DNA of 32,843 nucleotides from positions 1 to 32,843 of the forward strand of contig JAFRQD010000013.1 in the NCBI GenBank assembly GCA_017428785.1, written 5' to 3'. Shown piece by piece: positions 21,499 through 28,967 of the stretch; position 1 is the stretch's first letter; every line of letters starts with the position of its first letter. The notes below the pieces were generated by a model. The model did not search any database. It had not been told where the DNA came from and worked only from the letters and a program-made list of their open reading frames with translations. The position numbers were made by a program, and so were the translations under genes. This DNA comes from Bacteroidaceae bacterium. Its GTDB lineage: Bacteria > Bacteroidota > Bacteroidia > Bacteroidales > Bacteroidaceae.

Positions 21499-21607
21499 TG
21501 ATGTTTTAGCCTAAAAAACAAGAAACAGGGCAGAAAAATTATCCTCTCCGCTGCATGTCTCACACGATTCTGCATGCCGAAACGCCCGTCGCGGCACGCA
21601 TGAACAC

Positions 21608-21708
21608 GCAACGCAGCACGCTTAGTTCATTGATTTGTCATGAACAATCAATTGCTGCATCATGATAAATCAATTGCTGCATCATGATAAATCAATGAAC
21701 GCCGCCTG
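21608..21708. repeat. 22-bp-period array, compound type (units inverted relative to the 9548 site)
   Basis: Left flank 21608-21629 is a GC-type 22-mer (core CGCAGCACGC, end AGTTCA). Three 22-bp units follow. The first, at 21630-21651, is a hybrid with left arm TTGATTTG, centre TCATGA and right arm ACAATCAA. Two identical units (21652-21673 and 21674-21695) have left arm TTGCTGCA, centre TCATGA and right arm TAAATCAA, nearly the reverse complement of the unit at 9570. The right flank TGAACGCCGCCTG (21696-21708) matches the other site. The ends TTCATTGATTT and AAATCAATGAA mirror each other. The site lies between divergent genes. The rest of 21471-21786 holds the two promoters and no gene. Confidence 0.85.
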
Positions 21709-21727
21709 AAGAAATTTGTCACACCCC

Positions 21728-21758
21728 TTGCACAAATGAGTATTTTATGCTACCTTTG
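21728..21758 (+). promoter_or_regulatory. Promoter for the GH66 gene
   Basis: TTGC (21728-21731), a 19-nt spacer and TACCTTTG (21751-21758). The leader is about 20-30 nt and AT-rich (TATATAATATATAATGT). Confidence 0.65.
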
Positions 21759-21786
21759 CAGGCAAAGATGCCCTATATAATATATA

Positions 21787-24447
21787 ATGTGTAGTATGGA
21801 CAGACTTAATAAGGCCTTCGTTGCTCTCGTTTTTCTCGTTATGGCAATGCCGATGCAGGCAGCGCTCTATATCGTTGGCTCTGCCATCAATACCGGTTGG
21901 AGCCGCCAGGCGATGACGGAGCAGGCAGAGGGCATCTACACTTGGGAAGGCCATCTTTTCCACGGAGGCGAGCTGAAGTTCATGACGGAGGCTACGGATT
22001 GGGGCAACCACTGGGGCCCTTCCGCCGCAAACACCCTGCTTTCCCTCGGCACACAGACGATCTCCCTCCACACCAGCGGCGACTATAAGTATCGGGTTGA
22101 CAACATCGGTTTGTGCAAAGTGCTGGTCGACACGAAAGGCAAGACGATACAGATTGCCGACAGCAACGGCCTGCTGCCTCCTGTCCGGCAGTTCCCCACC
22201 TGCCTCTACCCTATCGGAACTGCCGTCAGCCGCACGCTTTCCGACCAGAATCTCTATGCTCTTCAAGAAGACGCTCCCGATGCAGGCACCTACAGCGGCT
22301 TGCTGACGCTCGGTTCCGGCACGCTGGCTCTGCACTCGAAGCCGTATAAGAAGGCTGTCGAGGCTCGCCCCATCACACCGTTTCTCGCCTCCGGAGCATC
22401 GGTGAAACTGCCCAAACTGCGCTATCAGATTGAGACCGACAGGTGCAGCTACAGCCCTGGCGAGACGGTTTCGCTGACCTTCTCGGCTGTTCCGCCATCG
22501 GGAGCGAGGGTGCGCTACCGCTTCCTCGGCGACATCATCGCCGACACGCTGCTCGCTTCGCGCAGCTGGACCTGGACAGCTCCCACGGAGGACTTCCGCG
22601 GATATATGGTCGAGGTCTATCGTCCGGCTGAGGCTGGCGACGAAATCCTCGCGACAATCGGCATAGACGTCAGCAGCGACTGGACGCGTTTCCCACGCTA
22701 CGGTTTCGTGGCCACCTTCGGAAGCGACAAATCGCTCAGCAAGACGAGGAGCGAGATGAAGTGGCTCAACCGCTGCCACATCAACGGGGTGCAGTTCCAG
22801 GACTGGCACTACTGCCACGACTGGCCACTCGGCGGCACCCGCGACGGCGGGCTCTGGACGACCTACAAGGACATCGCGAACCGCACCATCTACACCTCCG
22901 CCATCAAGAACTACATCCGTGCCCAGCACGACCGAGGCATGAAAAGCATCTTCTACAACCTTTGCTTCGGCGCCCTCGACGGCTGGCAGGAGCGCGGCGT
23001 GCAGCCCGAATGGTTTATCTATAAAGACAACAGACAACAGACAACAGACCGACATGACCTGCCGGACAGCTGGAAGAGCGACATCTACCTGCTCAATCCC
23101 GGCAACGAAGGCTGGCTGAACTACCTGGCAGAGCGTAACGACGAGGTCTATTCGATGCTCGACTTCGACGGTTTTCAGATAGACCAACTCGGTTCGCGAG
23201 GCACCGTCTATGACTACAACGGCAACGCTGTCAACCTGCGCGACGGCTTCTCCACCTTCATCAGCCACATGAAAAACCGTCACCCCGACAAGCGCCTCAT
23301 CATGAACGCCGTCTCGCAATGGGGCGCGTCGCAGATTGCAGGGACAGGAAAGGTTGACTTCCTCTACTCGGAAGTCTGGGGGAATCAGGCCGGCAACAGT
23401 CTTGCAAGTGGCGACGGGCGCTTCTCGAACATCAAGCATGTCATCGACCAGAACCTCAGCCTCAACCCCGCCCTTCGCTCCGTCCTTGCCGCCTACATGA
23501 ACTACCTCGCTGACAACAAGGACTTTAACACAGCCGGAGTGGTTATGGCAGATGCCGTGATGTTCGCTCTTGGCGGGTCGCATCTGGAACTTGGGGGCGA
23601 CCACATGCTCTGCAGAGAGTACTTCCCCTACTCGGGCATGAAGTGGCATAATCAACTGGAGGACTGGATGACGCGCTACTACGACTTCCTCACCGCCTAC
23701 GAGAACCTGCTGCGAGACAGCTGGAAGGAGCGGACAAATGTCAAGGCAACATGCTCCGACATCACTATCAACACTTGGGAACCGGTCGCCAACCAAGTGA
23801 CGATGCTCGCCAGGGAAGTGGACGGCAGGCAAGTCATCCACCTGCTCAACTTCACGCACGACGAGACATCGACCGACGTTAGCGACGACTACATGCTTTG
23901 CTGGCACGATAACAAGGCCACACGACCTTGGCCGAAGCGCTTCGAGGCACTTTCCATCAAGCTGACCGGCCTGACGGGAATGGGCAAAGTGCGTCGCATC
24001 TGGGCCGCTTCGCCCGACTATTGCGGCGGCGCCATGCAGGAGCTCACGGGCTATCGCTACACCTCATCGACCGGCACGATTACCCTCACCCTGCCCTCCC
24101 TGCAGTTCTGGACGATGATTGTCATCGAGCCGGAAACTGCCACAACGAAGGACAACACCTGTTATGCCCCGTCTTCCAATGGCGAATCGCTCGTCCCGTT
24201 TATCCCTTCGACACTCGTCTACACCACTTCCAGCACACGCTCTTGGAGCCTGCAACTCGACGAAGCTGTTTATCAAGCCCGTGCCGACATCCCATCCGGC
24301 ACGCTAACGCTGTTCAAAGACAACGACGATGCCATCGTTCTCCCCCTCGGAGAAGACAGAGGGAGGCAGTTTACTCCAGCCGGACTTCCTGCCACTTCTC
24401 GTACCCGAGGCATTATTATAGAGGAAAACAAAAAGGTGCTCCGATAG
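21787..24447 (+). CDS. GH66 dextranase-like glycoside hydrolase with N-terminal SusE/F-like domain (886 aa)
   Basis: A secreted enzyme (signal peptide about 5-25) probably hydrolysing α-1,6-glucans, as endo-dextranases of family GH66 do. An N-terminal carbohydrate-binding-like domain (about 27-120: ALYIVGSAINTGW, ELKFMTEATDWGNHWGP) resembles the SusE/SusF starch-binding modules. The catalytic part starts near 300 (RYGFVATFG, INGVQFQDWHYCHDWPL) and includes the nucleophile Asp466 (DGFQIDQLG) and the likely acid/base Glu529 (YSEVWG). C-terminal β-domains follow, the last ending near 886. A cyclo-isomaltooligosaccharide synthase activity cannot be excluded. The start may be 21787 or 21796. No SusC/SusD genes or other glucan genes are nearby. 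Confidence 0.85.
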   Translation: MCSMDRLNKAFVALVFLVMAMPMQAALYIVGSAINTGWSRQAMTEQAEGIYTWEGHLFHGGELKFMTEATDWGNHWGPSAANTLLSLGTQTISLHTSGDYKYRVDNIGLCKVLVDTKGKTIQIADSNGLLPPVRQFPTCLYPIGTAVSRTLSDQNLYALQEDAPDAGTYSGLLTLGSGTLALHSKPYKKAVEARPITPFLASGASVKLPKLRYQIETDRCSYSPGETVSLTFSAVPPSGARVRYRFLGDIIADTLLASRSWTWTAPTEDFRGYMVEVYRPAEAGDEILATIGIDVSSDWTRFPRYGFVATFGSDKSLSKTRSEMKWLNRCHINGVQFQDWHYCHDWPLGGTRDGGLWTTYKDIANRTIYTSAIKNYIRAQHDRGMKSIFYNLCFGALDGWQERGVQPEWFIYKDNRQQTTDRHDLPDSWKSDIYLLNPGNEGWLNYLAERNDEVYSMLDFDGFQIDQLGSRGTVYDYNGNAVNLRDGFSTFISHMKNRHPDKRLIMNAVSQWGASQIAGTGKVDFLYSEVWGNQAGNSLASGDGRFSNIKHVIDQNLSLNPALRSVLAAYMNYLADNKDFNTAGVVMADAVMFALGGSHLELGGDHMLCREYFPYSGMKWHNQLEDWMTRYYDFLTAYENLLRDSWKERTNVKATCSDITINTWEPVANQVTMLAREVDGRQVIHLLNFTHDETSTDVSDDYMLCWHDNKATRPWPKRFEALSIKLTGLTGMGKVRRIWAASPDYCGGAMQELTGYRYTSSTGTITLTLPSLQFWTMIVIEPETATTKDNTCYAPSSNGESLVPFIPSTLVYTTSSTRSWSLQLDEAVYQARADIPSGTLTLFKDNDDAIVLPLGEDRGRQFTPAGLPATSRTRGIIIEENKKVLR

Positions 24448-24535
24448 TCTTTCACCTTTTCACTTTTTCACCTTTTCACTTTTATTTTTGCCGCTCGGCG
24501 TGACATTTTGCCTCTTTGTGTCTATATAAGGTAAA

Positions 24536-25087
24536 ATGACAGACAACGACAACAGCATCATAGAGCGCATACAAGGCAGCGAGACAAGTGAGTTCAGCCA
24601 GCTCGTAAAGCGTTACGGCCCATCGCTCATGGTGTTCGTCGGACGCATCGTGGGGGTGCAGGAGGACACCGAGGACGTGGTGCAGAACACTTTCGTTGCG
24701 GCCTATCAGCACCTGAACGACTACGACCCGCAGAAGGCATCTGTCGCAACGTGGCTCCAACGCATTGCCTATCACGAAGCGCTCTACCATCTGCGGAAGC
24801 GAAAACGGCAAGTCATGCTGCCGCTTAACATAAGTGATGACGTTCCCGACGAGCTGCCTGAAGACACGACAGCACAGCAACTGGACGAAGCCATACAGCA
24901 GCTCTCACCCGAGGACCAGATGCTCCTGCAGCTCTTCTACTTCGACGGACGTTCTCTAAAAGAGATTGCCTACATCACCAACCAAGCGGGCGAAGTCACA
25001 GCTCGCGAGGTGTCGCGCCTCAGCAGCCAGCTTCACCGCATACGCCAAAGACTCAGAATCATCTTAACAAATACATTGAAGCTTTAG
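24536..25087 (+). CDS. ECF-type RNA polymerase sigma factor (183 aa)
   Basis: An alternative sigma factor with region 2 (about 18-85: EFSQLVKRYGPSLMVFVGRIVG, DTEDVVQNTFVAAYQHLNDYDP, ASVATWLQRIAYHEALYHLRKRKR) and region 4 (about 115-175: LSPEDQMLLQLFYFDGRSLKEIA, then SSQLHRIRQRLR). Region 4 has extra residues (NQAGEVTAREVSR) between the two helix-turn-helix helices. The next gene starts 8 bp downstream and encodes a membrane protein with the layout of an anti-sigma factor, so the two probably form a signalling pair. The upstream 24448-24535 contains two copies of a TTTTCACCTTTTCACT-like repeat and no clear consensus promoter. Confidence 0.88.
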   Translation: MTDNDNSIIERIQGSETSEFSQLVKRYGPSLMVFVGRIVGVQEDTEDVVQNTFVAAYQHLNDYDPQKASVATWLQRIAYHEALYHLRKRKRQVMLPLNISDDVPDELPEDTTAQQLDEAIQQLSPEDQMLLQLFYFDGRSLKEIAYITNQAGEVTAREVSRLSSQLHRIRQRLRIILTNTLKL

Positions 25088-25095
25088 CTCGACAA

Positions 25096-25704
25096 ATGTC
25101 AACCATGAATAACAACAAACTTTTCCGCCAGGCCCTACAGCGGCAGAACGACCAGGCAGCAGGCATGAAGATGCCCGACGACATGGAGCAAAGGGTGATG
25201 AAAAGCATCAAACCCCAAGCCACCAAGCGTCGCTGGCTCTATCCTCTATCGACAATTGCTGTGGCAGCCAGCGTGCTCCTGCTCATCTTGCTCAATATAG
25301 AAAAGCAGAAGTCTGAGCAACAGACGCCTGTCATAGCAGAAGTAGTGACGGAGCCGCAGCCTATTATCCCTGACGAACCTGTTGAACACGCCAATCCTAC
25401 TAAGCCTATTATACCCGTTAAGGTTGCCAAAACAGCTGCACCTAAGAAGCAACTTGCCGAGGCAGAGCTTCCCGATACGCTCGGGCAAGGTATCTTCGAG
25501 TCGGAAGAAAACGTTCGGCTCGCCGTGCAGATGCTTAGCGAATGCGAAGCCACCATACGCCGCGAGGAGCAACAAGTGAATAACAGAATCATAAAAGCAA
25601 CGTTCAATGCCTTGCCACAAGCTGAGAATGCCTTGCTTGTCACCAACGAGAACGGCGACTTCGAAGTGATAGAAGTCAGCGAACAAACTGCCATCGAAAT
25701 ATAA
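25096..25704 (+). CDS. Probable membrane anti-sigma factor (202 aa)
   Basis: No enzyme motif is seen. The layout is a cytoplasmic N-terminus (1-46, with DDMEQRVMKSIKP), one membrane helix (about 47-67: WLYPLSTIAVAASVLLLILL), a Pro-rich linker (TEPQPIIPDEP) and a C-terminal domain of about 90 residues outside the membrane. The gene starts 8 bp after the sigma gene and ends 19 bp before the next, so all three should be co-transcribed. By position and layout it is a candidate anti-sigma factor, though it lacks a recognisable zinc-binding HxxxCxxC motif. Confidence 0.6.
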   Translation: MSTMNNNKLFRQALQRQNDQAAGMKMPDDMEQRVMKSIKPQATKRRWLYPLSTIAVAASVLLLILLNIEKQKSEQQTPVIAEVVTEPQPIIPDEPVEHANPTKPIIPVKVAKTAAPKKQLAEAELPDTLGQGIFESEENVRLAVQMLSECEATIRREEQQVNNRIIKATFNALPQAENALLVTNENGDFEVIEVSEQTAIEI

Positions 25705-25723
25705 ACCCTTAAACTAAATAGAA

Positions 25724-26728
25724 ATGAAAACTACAGCAAAACTCGTGACGCTCTTCTTGCTCGTCCTCACTTCAAGTCTCAAGGCGCAGGAAGAATACAT
25801 CAGTCAAGAAGTGCGAATTCAGCAAGCCTTCGAGCAAATTGCGAATGCGAAGGGCATCGAGCACTCCGTGAACAAATACATTGAACGCGATGAAAAGGCA
25901 TTCGATAAGGTGCTGGAGGAAACGGAAATCCACAACTTCCGCATCGGACGCGCCAACTTCAAGCTCCTCGACAAGCTGCAGGAAGTCTTCACATCGCTCG
26001 AAAGCAACAACCGCCTGTTGTCTATTTACACAGACTTCAACCCGATAGAATACAGCACTCGGCAGAAGTGGAACATCAAGACCAACAAAGATGCCATCAT
26101 CATCGGCGCACGGCCACGTTCGAGCTATGCCATAGCAGCCTATCAAGACTCTGGAAACAAGGACTTCCGCACCGTCTATGCCGTCGAATGGTGGGACACG
26201 GACGACAAGGACATACGCCAAGGCATACTTGTCCGCACCTATGGCGAGAAAGTGCAGAAGCGAGATGGAGACATTAATATGAGGTCTTTGTTCAGCACGA
26301 AAGACAATGAAGAGGCATGGAAAAGGTACGAGGCATGGAGGCAGAAACTGCAAAAAGGGCAGAGAATCGTTTCAGGAATGGCTGACTCAACCAACATTCC
26401 TTTCGATGGCACGAGCCTGAAAGAGTGGATGAATAAGGCTATCAATGGCATCGGACACCTGGAGAGTGACGACTGGCTGCGCATCTTCGGACTGCTCACC
26501 CAGCAGATAGAAGATGCTGCCGAAAGCAATTCGAAGTCGATGACAAAGGAGGAGTTGGTGGTGGCATCTAACTTGGTACTGCAGCTTTGCAAGGATGCGC
26601 CTATCGATGACGACGAGATTGAGATGTGCTGCAAACGCCTGAACTTCGTAGCAGCCAAGGTCTCAGCACATAGCATGTACGTCGGCGACACCCTCCGACT
26701 CGCTATGAAAAGGCTGAGGAAAGAATAA
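25724..26728 (+). CDS. Secreted protein of unknown function in the sigma-factor operon (334 aa)
   Basis: A signal peptide (about 1-21, ending LKAQ) is followed by a helical, charged protein without catalytic motifs I recognise. One region (about 115-200: IIIGARPRSSYAIAAYQ, VYAVEWWDTDDKDIRQGILVRTYGEKVQKRDG) looks like a small β-domain of the kind found in Bacteroidetes DUF6108-like proteins; this is a weak impression. The C-terminal half is helical. As third gene of a probable sigma/anti-sigma operon it may be part of the envelope signal or its target. Confidence 0.6.
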   Translation: MKTTAKLVTLFLLVLTSSLKAQEEYISQEVRIQQAFEQIANAKGIEHSVNKYIERDEKAFDKVLEETEIHNFRIGRANFKLLDKLQEVFTSLESNNRLLSIYTDFNPIEYSTRQKWNIKTNKDAIIIGARPRSSYAIAAYQDSGNKDFRTVYAVEWWDTDDKDIRQGILVRTYGEKVQKRDGDINMRSLFSTKDNEEAWKRYEAWRQKLQKGQRIVSGMADSTNIPFDGTSLKEWMNKAINGIGHLESDDWLRIFGLLTQQIEDAAESNSKSMTKEELVVASNLVLQLCKDAPIDDDEIEMCCKRLNFVAAKVSAHSMYVGDTLRLAMKRLRKE

Positions 26729-26895
26729 GTTAGCCGCAACAAGAAGACCTACCTCAAAGGCATGGAGCCGAAGGAAGACAAGAGATAGAACATATGTTAG
26801 TTTAGTTAATACAAATTGATAGATCGGTGCGCCACCCTGCTCCTGCGTCGCGAGATGCGGAAGCAGGCTTCATAAAAAAACTTAAATCTTTGCCC

Positions 26896-26917
26896 AAAGT
26901 CGGAACATTTCGACTTT
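26896..26917. promoter_or_regulatory. Inverted repeat upstream of the S41 peptidase gene
   Basis: AAAGTCG (26896-26902) and CGACTTT (26911-26917) form a perfect 7-bp inverted repeat around GAACATTT, 34 bp before the start codon. It may be an operator or a 5'-leader hairpin. A CCTGCT/AGCAGG inverted repeat lies further upstream (about 26837-26868). Otherwise 26729-26950 is empty. Confidence 0.45.
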
Positions 26918-26950
26918 TCGCGCGTCTCATATAATAAAAGGAACAATAAA

Positions 26951-28894
26951 ATGAAGCAAATCATCATCACCCTCCTGCTCGCTCTCGTCTGTCTGACAGG
27001 GCAGGCACAGAACGCCAATCCGATGGGACTATACAAGCTCTCCGAAATCATTCATCAGGACGGCAAGCATGTGGAGGCAAGCTTCAAGCAGTACAAATAC
27101 TGCCAGAAGGAATTCTCGCTCATGCTGAACCACGATGCTATACTCTTTCCCGGCGACCCTTTCTCCTTCACCATATCCAATCCCGACGGCAAGCCCCTGC
27201 TGTTCACAGGCGAACTATCGAAGACGGAGAACCGAGGCATACAGGTGTTCGGCACTTCCGACAGCACCTTCACCTTGCGTTGGTTCAACGACCGCGGCAC
27301 TATCAACGAGCATCTGTTTCCCTATCAGACAAACATCGACGAGACATACGAGCTGGTAAAGGATTCAACCGATGCCATCCTGCGAGCCTTGAACCTGTTG
27401 CAGATGAAGCTTGGAACCAGGCAGCACCACATGCAGGGAGCATGGAAGCTGCGCGGAACACAGCAGACAAACACAGCCACTTCGCAGTACTGGATAGAGC
27501 GAAGCGATGCAGAAGTCTATCAAATCTTCGGCAGCATGGAGGCAGTAATGGTCTATGCCAACGCAAGGTTCCCGAAGGGGAACATGCAATGCCACTTCAT
27601 ACCATGCGTTTATCTGAGCGAGAATGCCTTCGAGTGTGGCGAAAAGACATTCATCGTACATTGGTTTGACAGCGAAACGATTTCCCTGACAACCTTAGAC
27701 GAGACCGGTCAAACAAACGTGACCGTCTGGGACCGCCAAGGCCTCCCGCGGAACATACAGGACACGTTCGGCACAGACACACCACTAATGCAAAAGGACG
27801 TCTCGCGCTTCTTCGCCGACGAGTTCCAGAAGAGATACGGCTCCCTGCCCGACTCTGTCCGTCTTGCCTACGAGACCTTCGACTTCGCCGTAAGTGCCAA
27901 CGAAAGCAACAATGCCATCTTCCCCGTCCTGATGCGCCAGGGCTTCGAAGAGGAGTATAAGGCCATGAAGGACTCGCTCCTGTCGCACCTGATGAGAAGC
28001 GAGATAGATGTTGACGAGGCCGTTGGGCGCTATGTCTTTTGGTTCTACAAGGACTTCGACCGCCATACGAGCTGCACTTCGCAGTTCTTCCGCAGGCAGA
28101 GGTCGGAAGTCCTGATACATTACAATCAGCTCATCCCGAAGTATGCTCCCGAACCCGTCGGATGCAAGATGGATGCCGAGACATACCTCCTGCGTCTGCC
28201 CTCCTGCATGGGCGACGTACCCACATGGGACTGGATGCTGAAGAAAGAGGAGGAGTTCAAGAGGTCTGGCTGCAAGTACCTGATTCTCGACCTTCGCGGA
28301 AACCCGGGAGGCAATGACTTCTTCTCGAACTTCTGGGCGCAGATGATGTGCAACGGCTGTGCGGCAAACGATCAGCACTATTTCTACAGAAACAGCACGG
28401 CGAACAACAAGATGCTAAGGAGGTTTCTGAAGGCAATGCCCGACGGCTTCTTCGGTCGGGTTCTTGCGGAAGCGGACACGACGGCAGAGGGAAGCCTCAT
28501 CAATTGGATGACCATTGAGAAAGGGACAGAAGAATATACGCCCTTGGTGCGCAAGGGAGCCATCATCATCGACAACTTCAGTGCCAGCGCAGCAGAATCG
28601 CCGATCAGGCTGGTGCGCGACTATCCCAGGAGTGATGTCAAAGTTTATGGCCGCGAACGGACAAACGGATGCGAACAGACAGGAAATATCAACACCGTCC
28701 GTCTGCCTAACAGCGACATGACATTGAGTTTCCCAATGACCGTAGATGATATCTTCGAGGAGGCATGCAAGGAACGAAGTCCTGGCTACAAGCCCGATGT
28801 CATCATTCCCCTGCCCTACCCCAAATGTCTCACAGACAACATCGATGAATGGGTTCGCTGGGTGGCTAAGAAGATGAAGAAAAGTCGTTTCTAA
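26951..28894 (+). CDS. Secreted S41-family peptidase-like protein (647 aa)
   Basis: A signal peptide (about 1-19, ending GQAQ) is followed by an N-terminal lipocalin-like β-domain region, possibly duplicated (NPMGLYKLSEI about 25-130; MQGAWKLRGTQQ about 160-270). The C-terminal third is an S41/C-terminal-processing protease domain. The LILDLRGNPGGND loop is near 445, and FSASAAES holds the nucleophile candidate Ser544 or Ser546. The later motif GRERTNGCEQTG occupies the place where CtpA/Prc enzymes carry the catalytic Lys (TFGKGT), and here there is Cys. It may therefore use the tricorn-like variant mechanism or be inactive. It follows the sigma-factor operon after 222 bp and could be a regulon member. 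Confidence 0.72.
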   Translation: MKQIIITLLLALVCLTGQAQNANPMGLYKLSEIIHQDGKHVEASFKQYKYCQKEFSLMLNHDAILFPGDPFSFTISNPDGKPLLFTGELSKTENRGIQVFGTSDSTFTLRWFNDRGTINEHLFPYQTNIDETYELVKDSTDAILRALNLLQMKLGTRQHHMQGAWKLRGTQQTNTATSQYWIERSDAEVYQIFGSMEAVMVYANARFPKGNMQCHFIPCVYLSENAFECGEKTFIVHWFDSETISLTTLDETGQTNVTVWDRQGLPRNIQDTFGTDTPLMQKDVSRFFADEFQKRYGSLPDSVRLAYETFDFAVSANESNNAIFPVLMRQGFEEEYKAMKDSLLSHLMRSEIDVDEAVGRYVFWFYKDFDRHTSCTSQFFRRQRSEVLIHYNQLIPKYAPEPVGCKMDAETYLLRLPSCMGDVPTWDWMLKKEEEFKRSGCKYLILDLRGNPGGNDFFSNFWAQMMCNGCAANDQHYFYRNSTANNKMLRRFLKAMPDGFFGRVLAEADTTAEGSLINWMTIEKGTEEYTPLVRKGAIIIDNFSASAAESPIRLVRDYPRSDVKVYGRERTNGCEQTGNINTVRLPNSDMTLSFPMTVDDIFEEACKERSPGYKPDVIIPLPYPKCLTDNIDEWVRWVAKKMKKSRF

Positions 28895-28918
28895 GGAAGC
28901 AGCAAAAGCCCAAAAACA

Positions 28919-28950
28919 AAGCGTGCCGTGTTGTTGAACACGGCACGCTT
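28919..28950. terminator. Bidirectional hairpin terminator between the S41 gene and the ATPase operon
   Basis: A perfect 13-bp stem AAGCGTGCCGTGT (28919-28931) with ACACGGCACGCTT (28938-28950) and a 6-nt loop. It is flanked by A-rich sequence on the left and GCTTATT on the right. It lies between convergent stop codons at 28894 and 28968. Confidence 0.85.
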
Positions 28951-28967
28951 GCTTATTAGGAATCTTC

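Noticed and set aside
21745-23907. 720-codon minus-strand frame opposite the GH66 gene
   Set aside because: No domain is recognisable, while the plus strand has signal peptide, promoter and catalytic residues.
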